Source: Ancylobacter sonchi (GTDB taxonomy: Bacteria; Pseudomonadota; Alphaproteobacteria; Rhizobiales; Xanthobacteraceae). Taken from it: 64,000 bases of DNA. The translations under genes were made by a program, and so were the position numbers. Location of the stretch: positions 558,001 to 622,000 of the forward strand of contig NZ_JAHBGF010000020.1 of NCBI RefSeq assembly GCF_018390695.1, in the 5' to 3' direction. Numbering within the stretch: position 1 is the stretch's first letter; the number at the start of each line of letters is the position of its first letter. Of the stretch, positions 37,818 to 47,976 are shown in pieces. Under the pieces are notes generated by a model. That model saw only the letters and a list, made by a program, of their open reading frames with translations. It had not been told where the DNA came from and did no database searches.

Positions 37818-37893
37818 TGGCCTTCGCTTCGGGATGCGGGAGCGGCAATCCCGGCGAAGACATTGGTACGTCTTGATTTCAGGCGGCCTCAGC

Positions 37894-37923
37894 GGTCACA
37901 GCCGGAGTGGTCACAGCCGGAGT
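37894..37923. repeat. 15-bp tandem duplication over a stop codon
   Basis: GGTCACAGCCGGAGT occurs twice in a row. The second copy contains the stop codon of the convergent LLM gene (37911-37913). Confidence 0.85.
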
Positions 37924-39095
37924 CCTGCCTGCTTCAGCAAAGGCAGGATGCGCGCGCCGAAGAAGGCGAGATCGGGCTCGAAATCGTAGAAGGCCAGCTG
38001 GAAACCATCGACGCCGGCCTTGTGGAGCCGCACCAGCTGGTCGGCGATCTGCTCGGGCGAGCCGATGAGCTGCACATTGCCGCCAATGGCGCCGCCGACG
38101 CCGTAGCGCAGGTTCTCGCCGGTGTGCCCGCGCCAGGCATGGGCGTCGCTGTCGAGGCGTGAGCGGCCGGCGATGGAGGCGAGGTCGGCGTGATCGACGA
38201 TCGCCTGCGCGTAAGCCTCTGCTTCCGCTTCGGTTTCGCGGGCGACGATCAACGGGTTGAGGATGGTGCGGATCTCGCGGCCCTGCGCCCGCGCCGCCTG
38301 CTTGAGCCGCGCGGTGTGGGCGGGCAGCGAGGCGAGCGCGCTGTCGATGTCGCCGCCGCCGGGACTGGCGACGAAGACGAGGTCCGAGTGGCGGGCGGCG
38401 AAATCGATGCCGGCATCCGAGCCGGTGGCGTTCACCAGTACCGGCCGGCCATAGAGCGGACGCGGGCTGATATAGGCATCCTTGAACCGCCAGGAGGAGG
38501 CGCCCTCATAGGAAAACGGCTCCTCATCCGTCCACAAACGTTTGAGCGTGCTGACGAATTCGTCGGCAAGCTCGTAGCGCCGGTCGTGCTCGATGCGGGT
38601 CCAGCCGAACAGCTCGTGCTCGTGGGCGCGGTGTCCGGTGACGACGTTGATGCCCCAGCGCCCCTTGGAAATATGGTCCAGCGTGGCGCCGAAACGGGCG
38701 AGATGGACCGGGTGCCAGGGGCCGTAGAGCACGTGCAGCGTCGAGATCAGCAGGATCCGGCTGGTGATCGAGGCGAGCGCGGCGGTGGCGATGAAGGAAT
38801 CCAGCCCAGCCTCGGTGCGCGTCGGGCCTTGCCCGCCCTTGGGCATCCATTGGGCGACGCCGAAAACTAGATCGAATCCAAGAGCTTCCGCCGTCAGGGT
38901 CAGCTTGGCGTTGTAGTCGAACGACCAGTCGGTGCCGCGCGGCAGGGTGGAGTTGCTCCACCCGCCGTGATGGATCGGCAGGAACAGGCCGAGCAGGGCC
39001 GGCTGCTTCAGCGCCTGCGACAGCGGACTGTCGGGGAAGTCGGCCGGCGACGAGGCCAGTGAGGTGTAGGGTGAGGCCGACGAGAGCACATTCAT
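37911..39095 (-). CDS. LLM-class flavin-dependent monooxygenase (SfnG/SsuD-like)
   Basis: 394 residues from the ATG at 39095, with AAGGGAG 8 bases upstream. FMNH2-dependent TIM-barrel monooxygenase. Blocks are TDWSFDYNAKLTLTAEALGF, HLARFGATLDHISKGRWGIN and NVVTGHRAHEHELFGW, close to dimethylsulfone monooxygenase SfnG and alkanesulfonate monooxygenases. It is followed upstream by a family-5 binding-protein gene on the same strand (39124), 28 bases away, suggesting cotranscription. The sulfur substrate is unknown. Confidence 0.85.
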   Translation of the reverse strand: MNVLSSASPYTSLASSPADFPDSPLSQALKQPALLGLFLPIHHGGWSNSTLPRGTDWSFDYNAKLTLTAEALGFDLVFGVAQWMPKGGQGPTRTEAGLDSFIATAALASITSRILLISTLHVLYGPWHPVHLARFGATLDHISKGRWGINVVTGHRAHEHELFGWTRIEHDRRYELADEFVSTLKRLWTDEEPFSYEGASSWRFKDAYISPRPLYGRPVLVNATGSDAGIDFAARHSDLVFVASPGGGDIDSALASLPAHTARLKQAARAQGREIRTILNPLIVARETEAEAEAYAQAIVDHADLASIAGRSRLDSDAHAWRGHTGENLRYGVGGAIGGNVQLIGSPEQIADQLVRLHKAGVDGFQLAFYDFEPDLAFFGARILPLLKQAGLRL

Positions 39096-39123
39096 GCTGC
39101 GATCTCCCTTGGAAGGCCGGATG

Positions 39124-40713
39124 TCAGCGGTCGAGCCAGACATCGGCGAAATTGGCGGCGAGGCCGTCGGCGGTCAGCGTGTGGTTCTTCACCGCCTTGT
39201 TGAACACGGTGAAGCTCTGGAAGGAGACGAGGTTGACCGCCGGCAAGTCGGCATCCACCTGACGCTGGAAGGCGAAGAACAGCTCGCGGCGCTTGGCGGG
39301 ATCTATCTCCACCGCCGCGGCTTCCAGCAGGCGGTCGACCTCGGGGTTGTCGTAGTGGCTGGCATTGGAGAAGCCGAGGCCGATCTTGAAGTTCTTCGAC
39401 CAGTAGCCGCGCTGGGCGCCGATGGTCGGGTCGAAGGTGTTGCCGAGCTGCTCGACCTCGATGTCGAAGGCGCGGTCGGTATAGACCTTGCGGACATAGG
39501 CGGCGAATTCGTAGTTCTCGATCACCGCGTTGATGCCGACCTTGGCGAGCGCGCTGCGGATATACTCGGCGGAGCGCCGGTTGCCGTCATTATAGGGGTT
39601 GTAGAGCAGGCGCAGGGTGAAGCGCTTGCCGTCCGCCCCGCGCTTCTGGCCGGCCTCGTCGAGCAGCTTCTCGGCGAGCGCGACGTCGAAGGCGTGCGGC
39701 TTGATGCTGGGGTCGTGGAACGCCTTCAGCACCGGGGCGATCGGGGTCGGCGATACCGCGCCGTAGCCGTACCATGCCACTGCGAGATTGGCCTTGAGGT
39801 CGATGGCGTGGGCGATGGCCTGGCGGACCTTGAGATCCTTAAGCACGGGGGTGTCGAGGTTGAAGAACAGCTGGCCCTGATTGCCGGCATATTCATAGCC
39901 CTTGGTCTCGATGCCGAGACTGGGCAGCGACTGGAAACGCTCGCGGTCGGCGAGCGGGATCGGGTTGTCGCCGGCGAGTAGCACCTCGCCGGTCTCCAGC
40001 GCCGCCGCGCGGGCCGAGGCGTCGGGGATGAACTTCACCACGATGCGGTCGAGATAGGGCTTGGGCTTGTCCCAGTAGTCGGGGTTGCGCTCCAGCACGA
40101 TATGGCTGCCGCGCACCCATTCCTTGAACACGAACGGGCCGGTGCCGATCGGCCGGCTGCCATTCGGATTGGCCGAGATGTCGGTGCCGTCATAGATGTG
40201 CTTCGGCACGATCGGCGCCTCGCCGGCGGAGAGCGCGGTGAGCAGATAGGGGGCCGGCTTCGACAGCACCAGCACGGCGGTGAGCGGGTCGGGCGTCCTC
40301 ACCTCGGCGACATTGGCGAAGGTGCCGCGCCCGCGCGGATGGGTGCGCTTCAGCGTCAGGATCGAGAAGGCGACGTCGTCGGAGGTGAAGGGCTTGCCGT
40401 CATGCCACTTCACGCCGTCGCGCAAATGGAAGGTGTATTCGAGGCCGTTCTCGGCCACTTCCCATGAGGTGGCGAGCTGGGGATGCGGCTTCAGCTCGAA
40501 ATCATAGGTCAGCAGCCCCTCGGTGACTTTCGGTCCGATACGCTGGGTGGCGCCGAAACTGTTGTCGATGCCGACGATGGTGGTGGGCTCGGGCACCGCG
40601 ATCATGGTGAGCGTGCCGCCGCGCTTCGGCTCCTCGGCATGGCCGGAGGTGGCGGCAACGGTAAGCAGCAGGGCGGCGGCGAGCGGACGCAGGAAGGTGG
40701 CAAACGACAGCAT
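39124..40713 (-). CDS. Family-5 ABC substrate-binding protein, second copy
   Basis: 529 residues from the ATG at 40713; a TTG 9 codons earlier is possible. Sec signal (FLRPLAAALLLTVAATSGHA). It closely parallels the plus-strand protein at 36206 (KRGGTLTMIAVPEPTTIVGI, VPKHIYDGTD, TFDPTIGAQRGYWSKNFKIG). It lies between the SfnG-like gene and the reverse-transcriptase island; on the other side of that island the same strand continues with an aldo/keto reductase and dppFDCB-like genes. A shared AT-rich motif lies about 60 bases upstream. Confidence 0.88.
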   Translation of the reverse strand: MLSFATFLRPLAAALLLTVAATSGHAEEPKRGGTLTMIAVPEPTTIVGIDNSFGATQRIGPKVTEGLLTYDFELKPHPQLATSWEVAENGLEYTFHLRDGVKWHDGKPFTSDDVAFSILTLKRTHPRGRGTFANVAEVRTPDPLTAVLVLSKPAPYLLTALSAGEAPIVPKHIYDGTDISANPNGSRPIGTGPFVFKEWVRGSHIVLERNPDYWDKPKPYLDRIVVKFIPDASARAAALETGEVLLAGDNPIPLADRERFQSLPSLGIETKGYEYAGNQGQLFFNLDTPVLKDLKVRQAIAHAIDLKANLAVAWYGYGAVSPTPIAPVLKAFHDPSIKPHAFDVALAEKLLDEAGQKRGADGKRFTLRLLYNPYNDGNRRSAEYIRSALAKVGINAVIENYEFAAYVRKVYTDRAFDIEVEQLGNTFDPTIGAQRGYWSKNFKIGLGFSNASHYDNPEVDRLLEAAAVEIDPAKRRELFFAFQRQVDADLPAVNLVSFQSFTVFNKAVKNHTLTADGLAANFADVWLDR

Positions 40714-40770
40714 GGCAAGGTTCCGGAAAAGGGAACCCAAGCCTAGCGCAGCGGCGGCGGCGGGAATGAG

Positions 40771-40791
40771 AAAAATCTACTGAATTAATAT
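40771..40791 (-). promoter_or_regulatory. AT-rich motif shared by sulfur-gene promoters, copy D
   Basis: CTACTGAATTAATAT at 40777-40791 preceded by AAAAAT. It lies about 60 bases before the binding-protein start, and on the minus strand reads ATATTAATTCAGTAG. Confidence 0.4.
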
Positions 40792-40904
40792 ACTAAAAGA
40801 GATGTCCGTTCGTCGGCGATCGACGCGCATGGCCCGCACGAAGGCCCGGCTTTGGCGGGCGCCGATGAATGACGATTGCCATCGCTATCCACATCCTCAA
40901 GACC

Positions 40905-41160
40905 TCGCCGCCGAGAAATGAATGTTTCTCTTTTGTTCTCGGCTCCGATCGGCTAAGAAACAAGGGCTGACTTGATCCCGCTTCTCGCTTGGCCCGTCAC
41001 GGGTGCAGGTCGGAGAGGCGGGGACCATCGCGGGGCGATGAGCTTCGCGGTGCAGGTCGATGCCTCGGCGTCTTTCGTCCGCGGGGCTTCGCTTGAAGGA
41101 CGCCCGTAGCCGGGGGATAACTTTGTCGGCAGGTCCCACAGCTAGGCTTCGACAAAAGAC
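40905..41160 (+). ncRNA. Candidate structured RNA upstream of the reverse transcriptase
   Basis: This stretch has no convincing gene but several good stems in the direction of the reverse transcriptase: GCCGAGAA/TTCTCGGC (40910-40917 with 40936-40943), CCCG/CGGG (40993-40996 with 41000-41003), CATCGC/GCGATG (41026-41031 with 41035-41040), a 10-bp stem with one G-U pair (41067-41076 with 41095-41104) and TTTGTCG/CGACAAA (41122-41128 with 41150-41156). The 11-mer GGTGCAGGTCG occurs at 41002 and 41049. An open frame from an ATG at 41060 would run through the last two stems, but the conserved protein begins much later. Some defence-associated RTs and retrons have such RNA partners; this one is only a candidate. 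Confidence 0.35.
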
Positions 41161-41182
41161 ATTGTGCAAACGGGTTCGTTCC

Positions 41183-42388
41183 ATGGAGGTCCTGGTGGCC
41201 GCATGGCATGCAATTCGGAGAAACGCGGAGACCTCTCAACAGGAGAGAACGAAGCAGAGGGCTCGCGAATTCGGGGCGAATTTGCCGGCCAACCTTCGTA
41301 GGCTTCAGAAGCGACTCCACGGCGGCTACCGCTTTGACAAGGCGTATGGCGCCACGCCCCCGAAGGGCGGCGGCAAGCCCGGAAAGCGGCCGATCGTCGT
41401 GGCGCCGTTGGAGGATCGCATCGTTCAGCGTGCGATCCTCGATGTCCTGCAGGACGCCACGGAGATTTCCGCCGTCCAGCATGTCCTGCAGACGCCGACA
41501 TCGATCGGCGGCATTCGTGGTCGAGGTGTCGATCACGCGATACGTCTGTTCGATGAGCGGGTTAAGGAGGGCGACCGGTTTGTCGCCGGGTCCGATATCT
41601 CCGGATTTTTTACGAAGATCTCTCGGCCCGATGTCATCGGATTCCTAGAGCGTGCCGCTGTCGAACCGGAGTTCGTCCAGCTCGTCCAGGATGCCCTGAC
41701 CGTCGAATTGTCGAATGCGGACAAGTTGAGTGAGGAAGACCGGAAACTGTTTCCGACAGGTGACGACGGTGTCGCGCAGGGCTGCCCGCTATCCGCGCTC
41801 GCCGGCAACATTGTCCTCGCGGAGTTCGATCGCCAGATGAACGGCCGGGGCATCACCTGCATCCGTTACATCGATGACTTCATCCTCATCGGAAAGTCGA
41901 TGGCGGCGGTGAAGAGGGCCATGAATTCGGCGAAGACTCTCCTGTCGGGCCTGGGGATGGATATCTACGATCCGGAGACGTCGCCGAACAAAGCCTTCAT
42001 CGGTCCGATCGGCGGGGGACAGGTCTTTCTGGGCTACACGTTGCTGCCAGGCAGCTATCCGCCCGCCGATGCGGCTCGTGACAAGCTGATGAAGCAGGTC
42101 CGGGGCCTGATCGCGAGTGGCCAGCGCGCGATCATGAAGGCCGTTTCCGATAGGCGGTTGAACAGTAGCGATCCAGGGTATGCAAAAACTCTTGTCGCTA
42201 TCGACAATACAATTCGAGGCTGGCGCACTTCTTTTCAATGTTCAAGGTGCCCCGAGGTTTATGATCGCATGGATGGTCAAATCGACCGGCATCTGATGGA
42301 TTTTCACAAATTCTATTCGGAAAAAACGTTGAAATGCACGCCCGTTCAACGACGCAACGCGTTGCGGGTAGGGCTGTTGAACGGTTGA
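41183..42388 (+). CDS. Stand-alone reverse transcriptase (RNA-directed DNA polymerase)
   Basis: 401 residues from the ATG at 41183; the frame is open back to an ATG at 41060. RT motifs in order: RT1 KRPIVVAPLEDRIVQRAILD (68-87), RT3 SDISGFFTKI with D138, RT4 GVAQGCPLSALAGNI (196-210), the catalytic box CIRYIDDFILIG with D231 and D232, and FLGYTL (282-287). A short thumb-like end follows, with IRGWRTSF and FDRQM-like helices. There is no maturase/endonuclease domain, and I do not see the retron VTG signature. The lineage is probably group-II-like or unknown-group RT, several of which act in phage defence. It has markedly lower GC than its neighbours (26 of 60 at 42181-42240) and is on the opposite strand, indicating acquisition. 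Confidence 0.85.
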   Translation: MEVLVAAWHAIRRNAETSQQERTKQRAREFGANLPANLRRLQKRLHGGYRFDKAYGATPPKGGGKPGKRPIVVAPLEDRIVQRAILDVLQDATEISAVQHVLQTPTSIGGIRGRGVDHAIRLFDERVKEGDRFVAGSDISGFFTKISRPDVIGFLERAAVEPEFVQLVQDALTVELSNADKLSEEDRKLFPTGDDGVAQGCPLSALAGNIVLAEFDRQMNGRGITCIRYIDDFILIGKSMAAVKRAMNSAKTLLSGLGMDIYDPETSPNKAFIGPIGGGQVFLGYTLLPGSYPPADAARDKLMKQVRGLIASGQRAIMKAVSDRRLNSSDPGYAKTLVAIDNTIRGWRTSFQCSRCPEVYDRMDGQIDRHLMDFHKFYSEKTLKCTPVQRRNALRVGLLNG

Positions 42389-42427
42389 ATTCCCGGCATC
42401 ATCTGGTCGTGATCTCCATCAGCGTCA

Positions 42428-42460
42428 CGAGACTGTAGCCGCCGGCATGTGCCGGTCTCG
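42428..42460. other. Hairpin downstream of the reverse transcriptase
   Basis: CCGGCA/TGCCGG (42442-42447 with 42450-42455) is nested inside CGAGA/TCTCG (42428-42432 with 42456-42460), with a 9-base bulge on the 5' side. It lies 40 bases after the RT stop. It could be a terminator without U-tract or the boundary of the acquired segment. Confidence 0.4.
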
Positions 42461-42530
42461 ATCAACCTCCCCCCGGCGCGCCGGCGTCGAGGGGAGGAGG
42501 TTCGGGAGTTGGCTCCGGGAGGGTTCCTCC

Positions 42531-43610
42531 TTACGCCGCGCCGGCCTTGAGCGGCACCGGCGGACGGGGGAGCCGCTCGAGTTTCGTCGCCTCGCCGATA
42601 AGCGGGACGCGGCCCTCGATCGGATAGGCGGGGTCGTTATAGCCGGGCGTCGAGGCGTGGCCGGGAGAGACCAGCCGCTCCACCAGCGCCTCGTCCTCGG
42701 CGGTGAAGGCATAGTCGAGCGCCTTCACATAACCGTCCCACTGCTCCTCGGTGCGCGGGCCGGCGATGGCCGAGGTGACCAGCTTGTTGTTCAGCACCCA
42801 GCCAATGGCGAAATCCACCGGGGCGATGCCGCGCGAGGCGAGGTGGTGCTTGATCTCCTGCGCGATGGCGAGCGATTCCGGCCGCCACTCGGTCTCGCGG
42901 ATGCGGGGATCGTTGCGGCCGGCGCGGCTGTCGGCGGCCGGCGGCTGGTTCGGGTCGTATTTGGCGGTGAGGATGCCGCGCGCCAGCGGGCTGTAGGGCA
43001 CCACGCCGAGCCCATAGAACTGCGCCGCCGGCAATTGCTCGACCTCAGCGGTGCGGCTGACCAGATTGTAGAGCGGCTGGCTGGCGACCGGGCGGTCGAT
43101 GTTGAACTGGTCGGCGAGATGCGCCACCTCGGCGATGCGCCAGCCACGGAAGTTCGACACGCCGAAATAGCGCAGCTTGCCGGCGCGGATCAGGTCCGCC
43201 ACCGCCCGCACCGCCTCGCCGAGCGGCTCGTCGACCACGGCCTTATGGAAGTAGAGGAGGTCGATATAGTCGGTGCCGAGCCGCCTGAGGCTGTTGTCGA
43301 CAGCCTCGAAGATCCATTTGCGCGACGAGCCGCTCTGGTTCACGCCGTCGGCGCCGCCCACCGGATTGGTGAACTTGGTGGCGATGGTGAAGCGGTTGCG
43401 ATTGGCCTTCACCGCCGCGCCGACGATCTCCTCCGAACGGCCGCCGGTATAGACGTCGGCGGTGTCGAGGAAGTTGAAGCCCTGGTCGAACGCCTTGTGG
43501 ATGATGCGCTGCGCGGTCGGCTCGTCGGTGGGGCCACCGAACATCATGGTGCCGAGGCTGAGCGGGGGAACCTTGAGGCCGGAGCGGCCGAGATAGCGAT
43601 AATGGGGCAT
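42531..43610 (-). CDS. Aldo/keto reductase
   Basis: 359-residue NADPH-dependent reductase. The tetrad is D49 in NFLDTADVY, Y54, K79 in IATKFTN and H122 in LLYFHKAV. The C-terminal AITGPR-type block reads SAIAGPRTEEQWDGYVKAL. It differs from the reductase at 24045 in size and sequence, so it is not a recent duplicate. It is the last gene of the dppBCDF-like run (54 bases after the second ATPase gene), suggesting it processes an imported compound. Confidence 0.87.
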   Translation of the reverse strand: MPHYRYLGRSGLKVPPLSLGTMMFGGPTDEPTAQRIIHKAFDQGFNFLDTADVYTGGRSEEIVGAAVKANRNRFTIATKFTNPVGGADGVNQSGSSRKWIFEAVDNSLRRLGTDYIDLLYFHKAVVDEPLGEAVRAVADLIRAGKLRYFGVSNFRGWRIAEVAHLADQFNIDRPVASQPLYNLVSRTAEVEQLPAAQFYGLGVVPYSPLARGILTAKYDPNQPPAADSRAGRNDPRIRETEWRPESLAIAQEIKHHLASRGIAPVDFAIGWVLNNKLVTSAIAGPRTEEQWDGYVKALDYAFTAEDEALVERLVSPGHASTPGYNDPAYPIEGRVPLIGEATKLERLPRPPVPLKAGAA

Positions 43611-43664
43611 TGGGGGTCTCCTCAGAAGGGGCGGGCGGGACGACGCGGCCGGGCGGGCCGCGCC

Positions 43665-44603
43665 TCAGATCTCGGCGTGGTGGCAGGCGACGCTGCGCCC
43701 CGGCGCCAGCTCGCGCAAGGCGGGATCCTCGCGGCGGCAGAGATCGGTGGCGAGCGGGCAGCGCGGATGGAAGCGGCAGCCGGACGGCAGGTTGCTGGCG
43801 CTCGGCAGTTCGCCGGACACGCCCGCCGTCTCGCGCCCGCGCGCGGCGTCCGGCACCGCGGCGAGCAGCAGGCGGGTATAGGGGTGCAGCGGGCGCTCAT
43901 AGAGACGGCGGTGGTCGCCGCTCTCGACGAGGCGGCCGAGATACATCACCAGCACCCGGTCGGCGAAATAGCGGATCACCGAGAGGTCGTGCGAGATGAA
44001 CAGGTAGGACAGGCCGAGCTCGCGCTTCATCCCGACCAGCAGATTGAGGATCTGCGCCTGGATCGACAGGTCGAGGGCGGACACCGGCTCGTCGCAGATG
44101 ATCAGCTCCGGTTCGAGCACCAAAGCGCGGGCGATGCCGAGCCGCTGGCGCTGGCCGCCGGAGAATTCGTGCGGGTAGCGCCCGAGCGCGTCGGGGGGCA
44201 GGCCGACGCGGTGGACGATGTCGCGCACCTTCTCGCGCCGCTCGCGCCTTGTGCCGATGCCGTGCACGGCGAGCGGGCCGGCGAGTATCTCCTCCACCGT
44301 GTGGCGCGGGTTGAGCGAGCCGAACGGATCCTGGAACACCATCTGCAGCCGCCGGCGCAGCGGGCGCAGCGCGCCATTGCGCAGGCCGGCGAGTTCGGTG
44401 CCGTCGAAGCGGATGCTCCCAGTGGTGGGCTCGACGAGGCGGATGATCGACTTGCCGAGCGTCGACTTCCCGCAGCCGGATTCGCCGACGAGGCCGACCG
44501 TCTCGCCCTTCTCGATGGCGAAGGACACGCCATCGACGGCGCGCAGCGTGGCGCCGCCTTGCGTGTAGTGGGTCGAGAGGTCAGAGACCGACAGAATGGC
44601 CAT
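43665..44603 (-). CDS. Dipeptide/opine-type ABC transporter ATP-binding protein (DppF-like)
   Basis: 312-residue ATPase with Walker A GESGCGKST, signature FSGGQRQR, Walker B LIICDEPVSALD, and the C-terminal oligopeptide-transporter extension with CRFHPRCPLATDLCRREDP, where cysteines can bind an Fe-S cluster. Its ATG overlaps the other ATPase gene by 23 bases. It works with DppD-like as a heterodimer under the DppB/DppC-like permeases. Confidence 0.9.
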   Translation of the reverse strand: MAILSVSDLSTHYTQGGATLRAVDGVSFAIEKGETVGLVGESGCGKSTLGKSIIRLVEPTTGSIRFDGTELAGLRNGALRPLRRRLQMVFQDPFGSLNPRHTVEEILAGPLAVHGIGTRRERREKVRDIVHRVGLPPDALGRYPHEFSGGQRQRLGIARALVLEPELIICDEPVSALDLSIQAQILNLLVGMKRELGLSYLFISHDLSVIRYFADRVLVMYLGRLVESGDHRRLYERPLHPYTRLLLAAVPDAARGRETAGVSGELPSASNLPSGCRFHPRCPLATDLCRREDPALRELAPGRSVACHHAEI

Positions 44604-45579
44604 GCGGCGCCTCCCGCAGCGTGGTGACGGGGCAGGCGACGAAATGGCCGTCGCCCTGCGGCAGCAGCGGCGGCATCGCCGCCCGGCAGGCGGGGCGGGC
44701 GACCGGGCAGCGCGGGGCGAACGGGCACCCCTTCTCGCCGACCGCCGAGACGATGCTGCCGGGAATCTCGATCAGCGGACCGTCGCTGTAATGGTAGTCG
44801 GCGCGCAGCCGCGGCGAGGCGGCGAGCAGGCCCTGCGTATAGGGATGCGCGGGGGTGCCGAACAGCAGCTGCGGGCGCGCCTCTTCCACCTTGTGACCGG
44901 CATAGAGGGCGATCACCCGATCCGCCCATTGCGCGACCACGCCGAGATCGTGGGTGATCAGCAGGAGCGCCATGGACAGGTCGCGGCGCAGCTGGTCGAG
45001 CAGTTCGAGGATCTGCGCCTGGATAGTGACGTCGAGCGCGGTGGTCGGCTCGTCGGCGATCAAGAGGCGCGGATGCGCGGCGATGGCGACCGCGATCATC
45101 ACCCGCTGGCGCTGGCCGCCGGAGAACTGGTGCGGATAGGCATCGAGCCGGTGGTGCGCCTCGGGAATGCGCACGAGATCGAGGAGTTCGGCCGCCCGCT
45201 TGCGCGCCGCGCGGCAGGAGAGGCCCTCATGCAGCTCCAGCACCTCGGCGATCTGCCGGCCGACCGTCATGACCGGATTGAGCGAGGTCATAGGCTCCTG
45301 GAAGATCATCGCCATGTCGCGCCCGCGCAGGCGCCGCATCTCCTGCTCGGGCAGTTGGGCGATGTTGCGGCCGGAAAACAGGATGCGGCTCGCCGCGCCG
45401 AGCCGGGCATTGCGCGGCAGCAGGCGCATCAAGGCGAGCGCGGTGAGCGACTTGCCGGAACCGGATTCGCCGACCAGCGCCAGCGTCTCGCCCTCCTCGA
45501 TGGTGAAGGAAAGGTCGGGCACCGGCGTGGCGCGCGGAAAGGCGATGGAGAGGTGGCGGACGTCGAGCACGGCGGGCAT
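44581..45579 (-). CDS. Dipeptide/opine-type ABC transporter ATP-binding protein (DppD-like)
   Basis: 332-residue ATPase with Walker [10 protein letters not shown], signature FSGGQRQR, Walker [13 protein letters not shown] and the C-terminal [16 protein letters not shown] cysteine segment. It lies 2 bases after the DppC-like stop. The family imports peptides, opines, nickel or glutathione; here the sulfur context suggests a sulfur-containing oligomer or conjugate, which is inference. Confidence 0.9.
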   Translation of the reverse strand: MPAVLDVRHLSIAFPRATPVPDLSFTIEEGETLALVGESGSGKSLTALALMRLLPRNARLGAASRILFSGRNIAQLPEQEMRRLRGRDMAMIFQEPMTSLNPVMTVGRQIAEVLELHEGLSCRAARKRAAELLDLVRIPEAHHRLDAYPHQFSGGQRQRVMIAVAIAAHPRLLIADEPTTALDVTIQAQILELLDQLRRDLSMALLLITHDLGVVAQWADRVIALYAGHKVEEARPQLLFGTPAHPYTQGLLAASPRLRADYHYSDGPLIEIPGSIVSAVGEKGCPFAPRCPVARPACRAAMPPLLPQGDGHFVACPVTTLREAPHGHSVGL

Positions 45580-45581
45580 GG

Positions 45582-46603
45582 TCAGCGCTCCGCCGACATG
45601 CGCGGATTGAGCGCGTCGTTCAGCCCGTCGCCGATCAGGTTCAGCGCCAGCACGGTGAACACGATGACGAGGCCGGGCAGGGCGGTGAGGAACCAGGCGG
45701 TGCGCAGCAATTCGCGCCCGGCGCCGATCATCGAGCCCCAGCTGACCACGTTGGGATCGCCCATGCCCATGAAGGAGAGCGCGCTCTCGTTGAGGATGGC
45801 GCTCGCCACCATCACCGAGGCGGTGACGATGAGCGGCGGCAGCGCGTTGGGCAGGATCTCGCGCAGGATGATGCGGGTGTGGCCATAGCCAAGGCTCTTG
45901 GCGGCGGCGACGAACTCCTTGGCGCGGATGGCGCGGAACTCCGCCCGCGCGAGCCGGGCGATGGTCGGCCAGGTGACGAGGCCGATGGCCACCGTGATCG
46001 TCGCCATGGTCGGCTGGGCGATTGCGACCAGCACGATCAGCAGGATGAAGCTCGGGATCGACTGGAAGATCTCGATCAGCCGCACCAGCGCCGCGTCGAG
46101 CCGGCCGCCGAAATAGCCGGCCAGCGCGCCGACCAGCGTGCCGGCGGCGAGGCCGATGGCGGTGGCGGCGAGCCCGACCATCAGCGAGACCCGCGCGCCG
46201 TGGAACAGGCCGGCGGCGACGTCGCGGCCGAGCGAATCCGTGCCGAGCGGGAAGTCCGGGTCCTGTCCCGGCCAGATCAGCGGGCGCGCCACCATGGCGA
46301 GCGGGTCGTCGGGATAGAGCACCGGCGCGGCGAGCGCTGCGGCGACCACCAGAACGAGGAAGACGAACCCGGTCATCGCGGTGGGGTTCTTGAGGAAGGC
46401 CTTGAGGGCGCGGCGCGAATCCGGCGGCGCGAGCTGCGCCTGCGCGCTCGAGGCGCGGATCGCGTCAGCGGCGTGCACATTGCTCCAGGCCGAGAGCGGC
46501 ACCGGGGCGGGCTCGGCCGGCGCGGCCGGGACCGGGGGGGCGGGAGCTTCGGCCTCGGGCGGCAGCGTCAGCCCGTCGCTGACGAGGGTGAGATGCGGGC
46601 GGC

Positions 46604-46607
<4 letters not shown>
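45582..46607 (-). CDS. Dipeptide/opine-type ABC transporter permease (DppC-like)
   Basis: 341-residue permease. About 70 residues rich in Pro and Ala (EAPAPPVPAAPAEPAPVPLS) precede the usual DppC start SRRALKAFLKNPTAMTGFVF, longer than common for the family. Family blocks are LGTDSLGRDVAAGLFHGARV and the ATPase loop AKSLGYGHTRIILREILPN. The ATG overlaps the DppB-like stop (ATGA). Confidence 0.88.
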
Positions 46608-47593
<986 letters not shown>

Positions 47594-47976
47594 GCGGTTT
47601 CCTGTTCTGAGGCGCCCCGGAAGGCAGGTCGATGCCCCTCTCCCCGGCGGGGGAGGGACGGAATGAGGTCTCTGCGCTTCCCGATGTCGCCGCCCCTCAC
47701 CGACCCGCCGCGCGGAGAGGGTGAGGAAAGGGGTGGCTGTTCAGGTGCAGGCTGTGGTCAGACCTCGAAAGAGGGGCGTCCGGGAGGCGCCGGACTGAGG
47801 CTCCCTCTAGGCGCGCTACGGTTGCACTTCAGGATGAGAGTGCTCCGTGGGCCTCTCTCGGTGTCTGTGCCCCGCCATCGCCGAAAGAGCGGGAAGGACA
47901 GGGAACGCCTCTCGGGTGAGGGTTTCCATTGGAAGTGCCCTCCAGATCGCGGCATTCCATGGGCAACCTCCGCGGT
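47594..47976. repeat. Gene-free gap with REP-like palindromic repeats
   Basis: 383 bases between the DppB-like start and the LLM stop. 47637-47725 holds CCCCTCTCCCCGGCGGGGGAGG and CCCCTCACCGACCC elements like those at 20540-20595, cut by unrelated sequence. The rest shows no gene, tRNA or clear promoter. Confidence 0.5.

Noticed and set aside
41060..41182. Reverse transcriptase start at the upstream ATG (442 residues)
   Set aside because: The added 41 residues are Arg-rich, unlike the rest, and run through two strong RNA stems. The ATG at 41183 gives the normal RT length, though it lacks a strong ribosome-binding site.
41183..42388. Reverse transcriptase as a retron or group II intron maturase
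   Set aside because: No VTG or NAxxH retron signatures, no maturase-endonuclease tail and no recognisable intron domain V nearby. Neither class can be fully excluded without a profile search.
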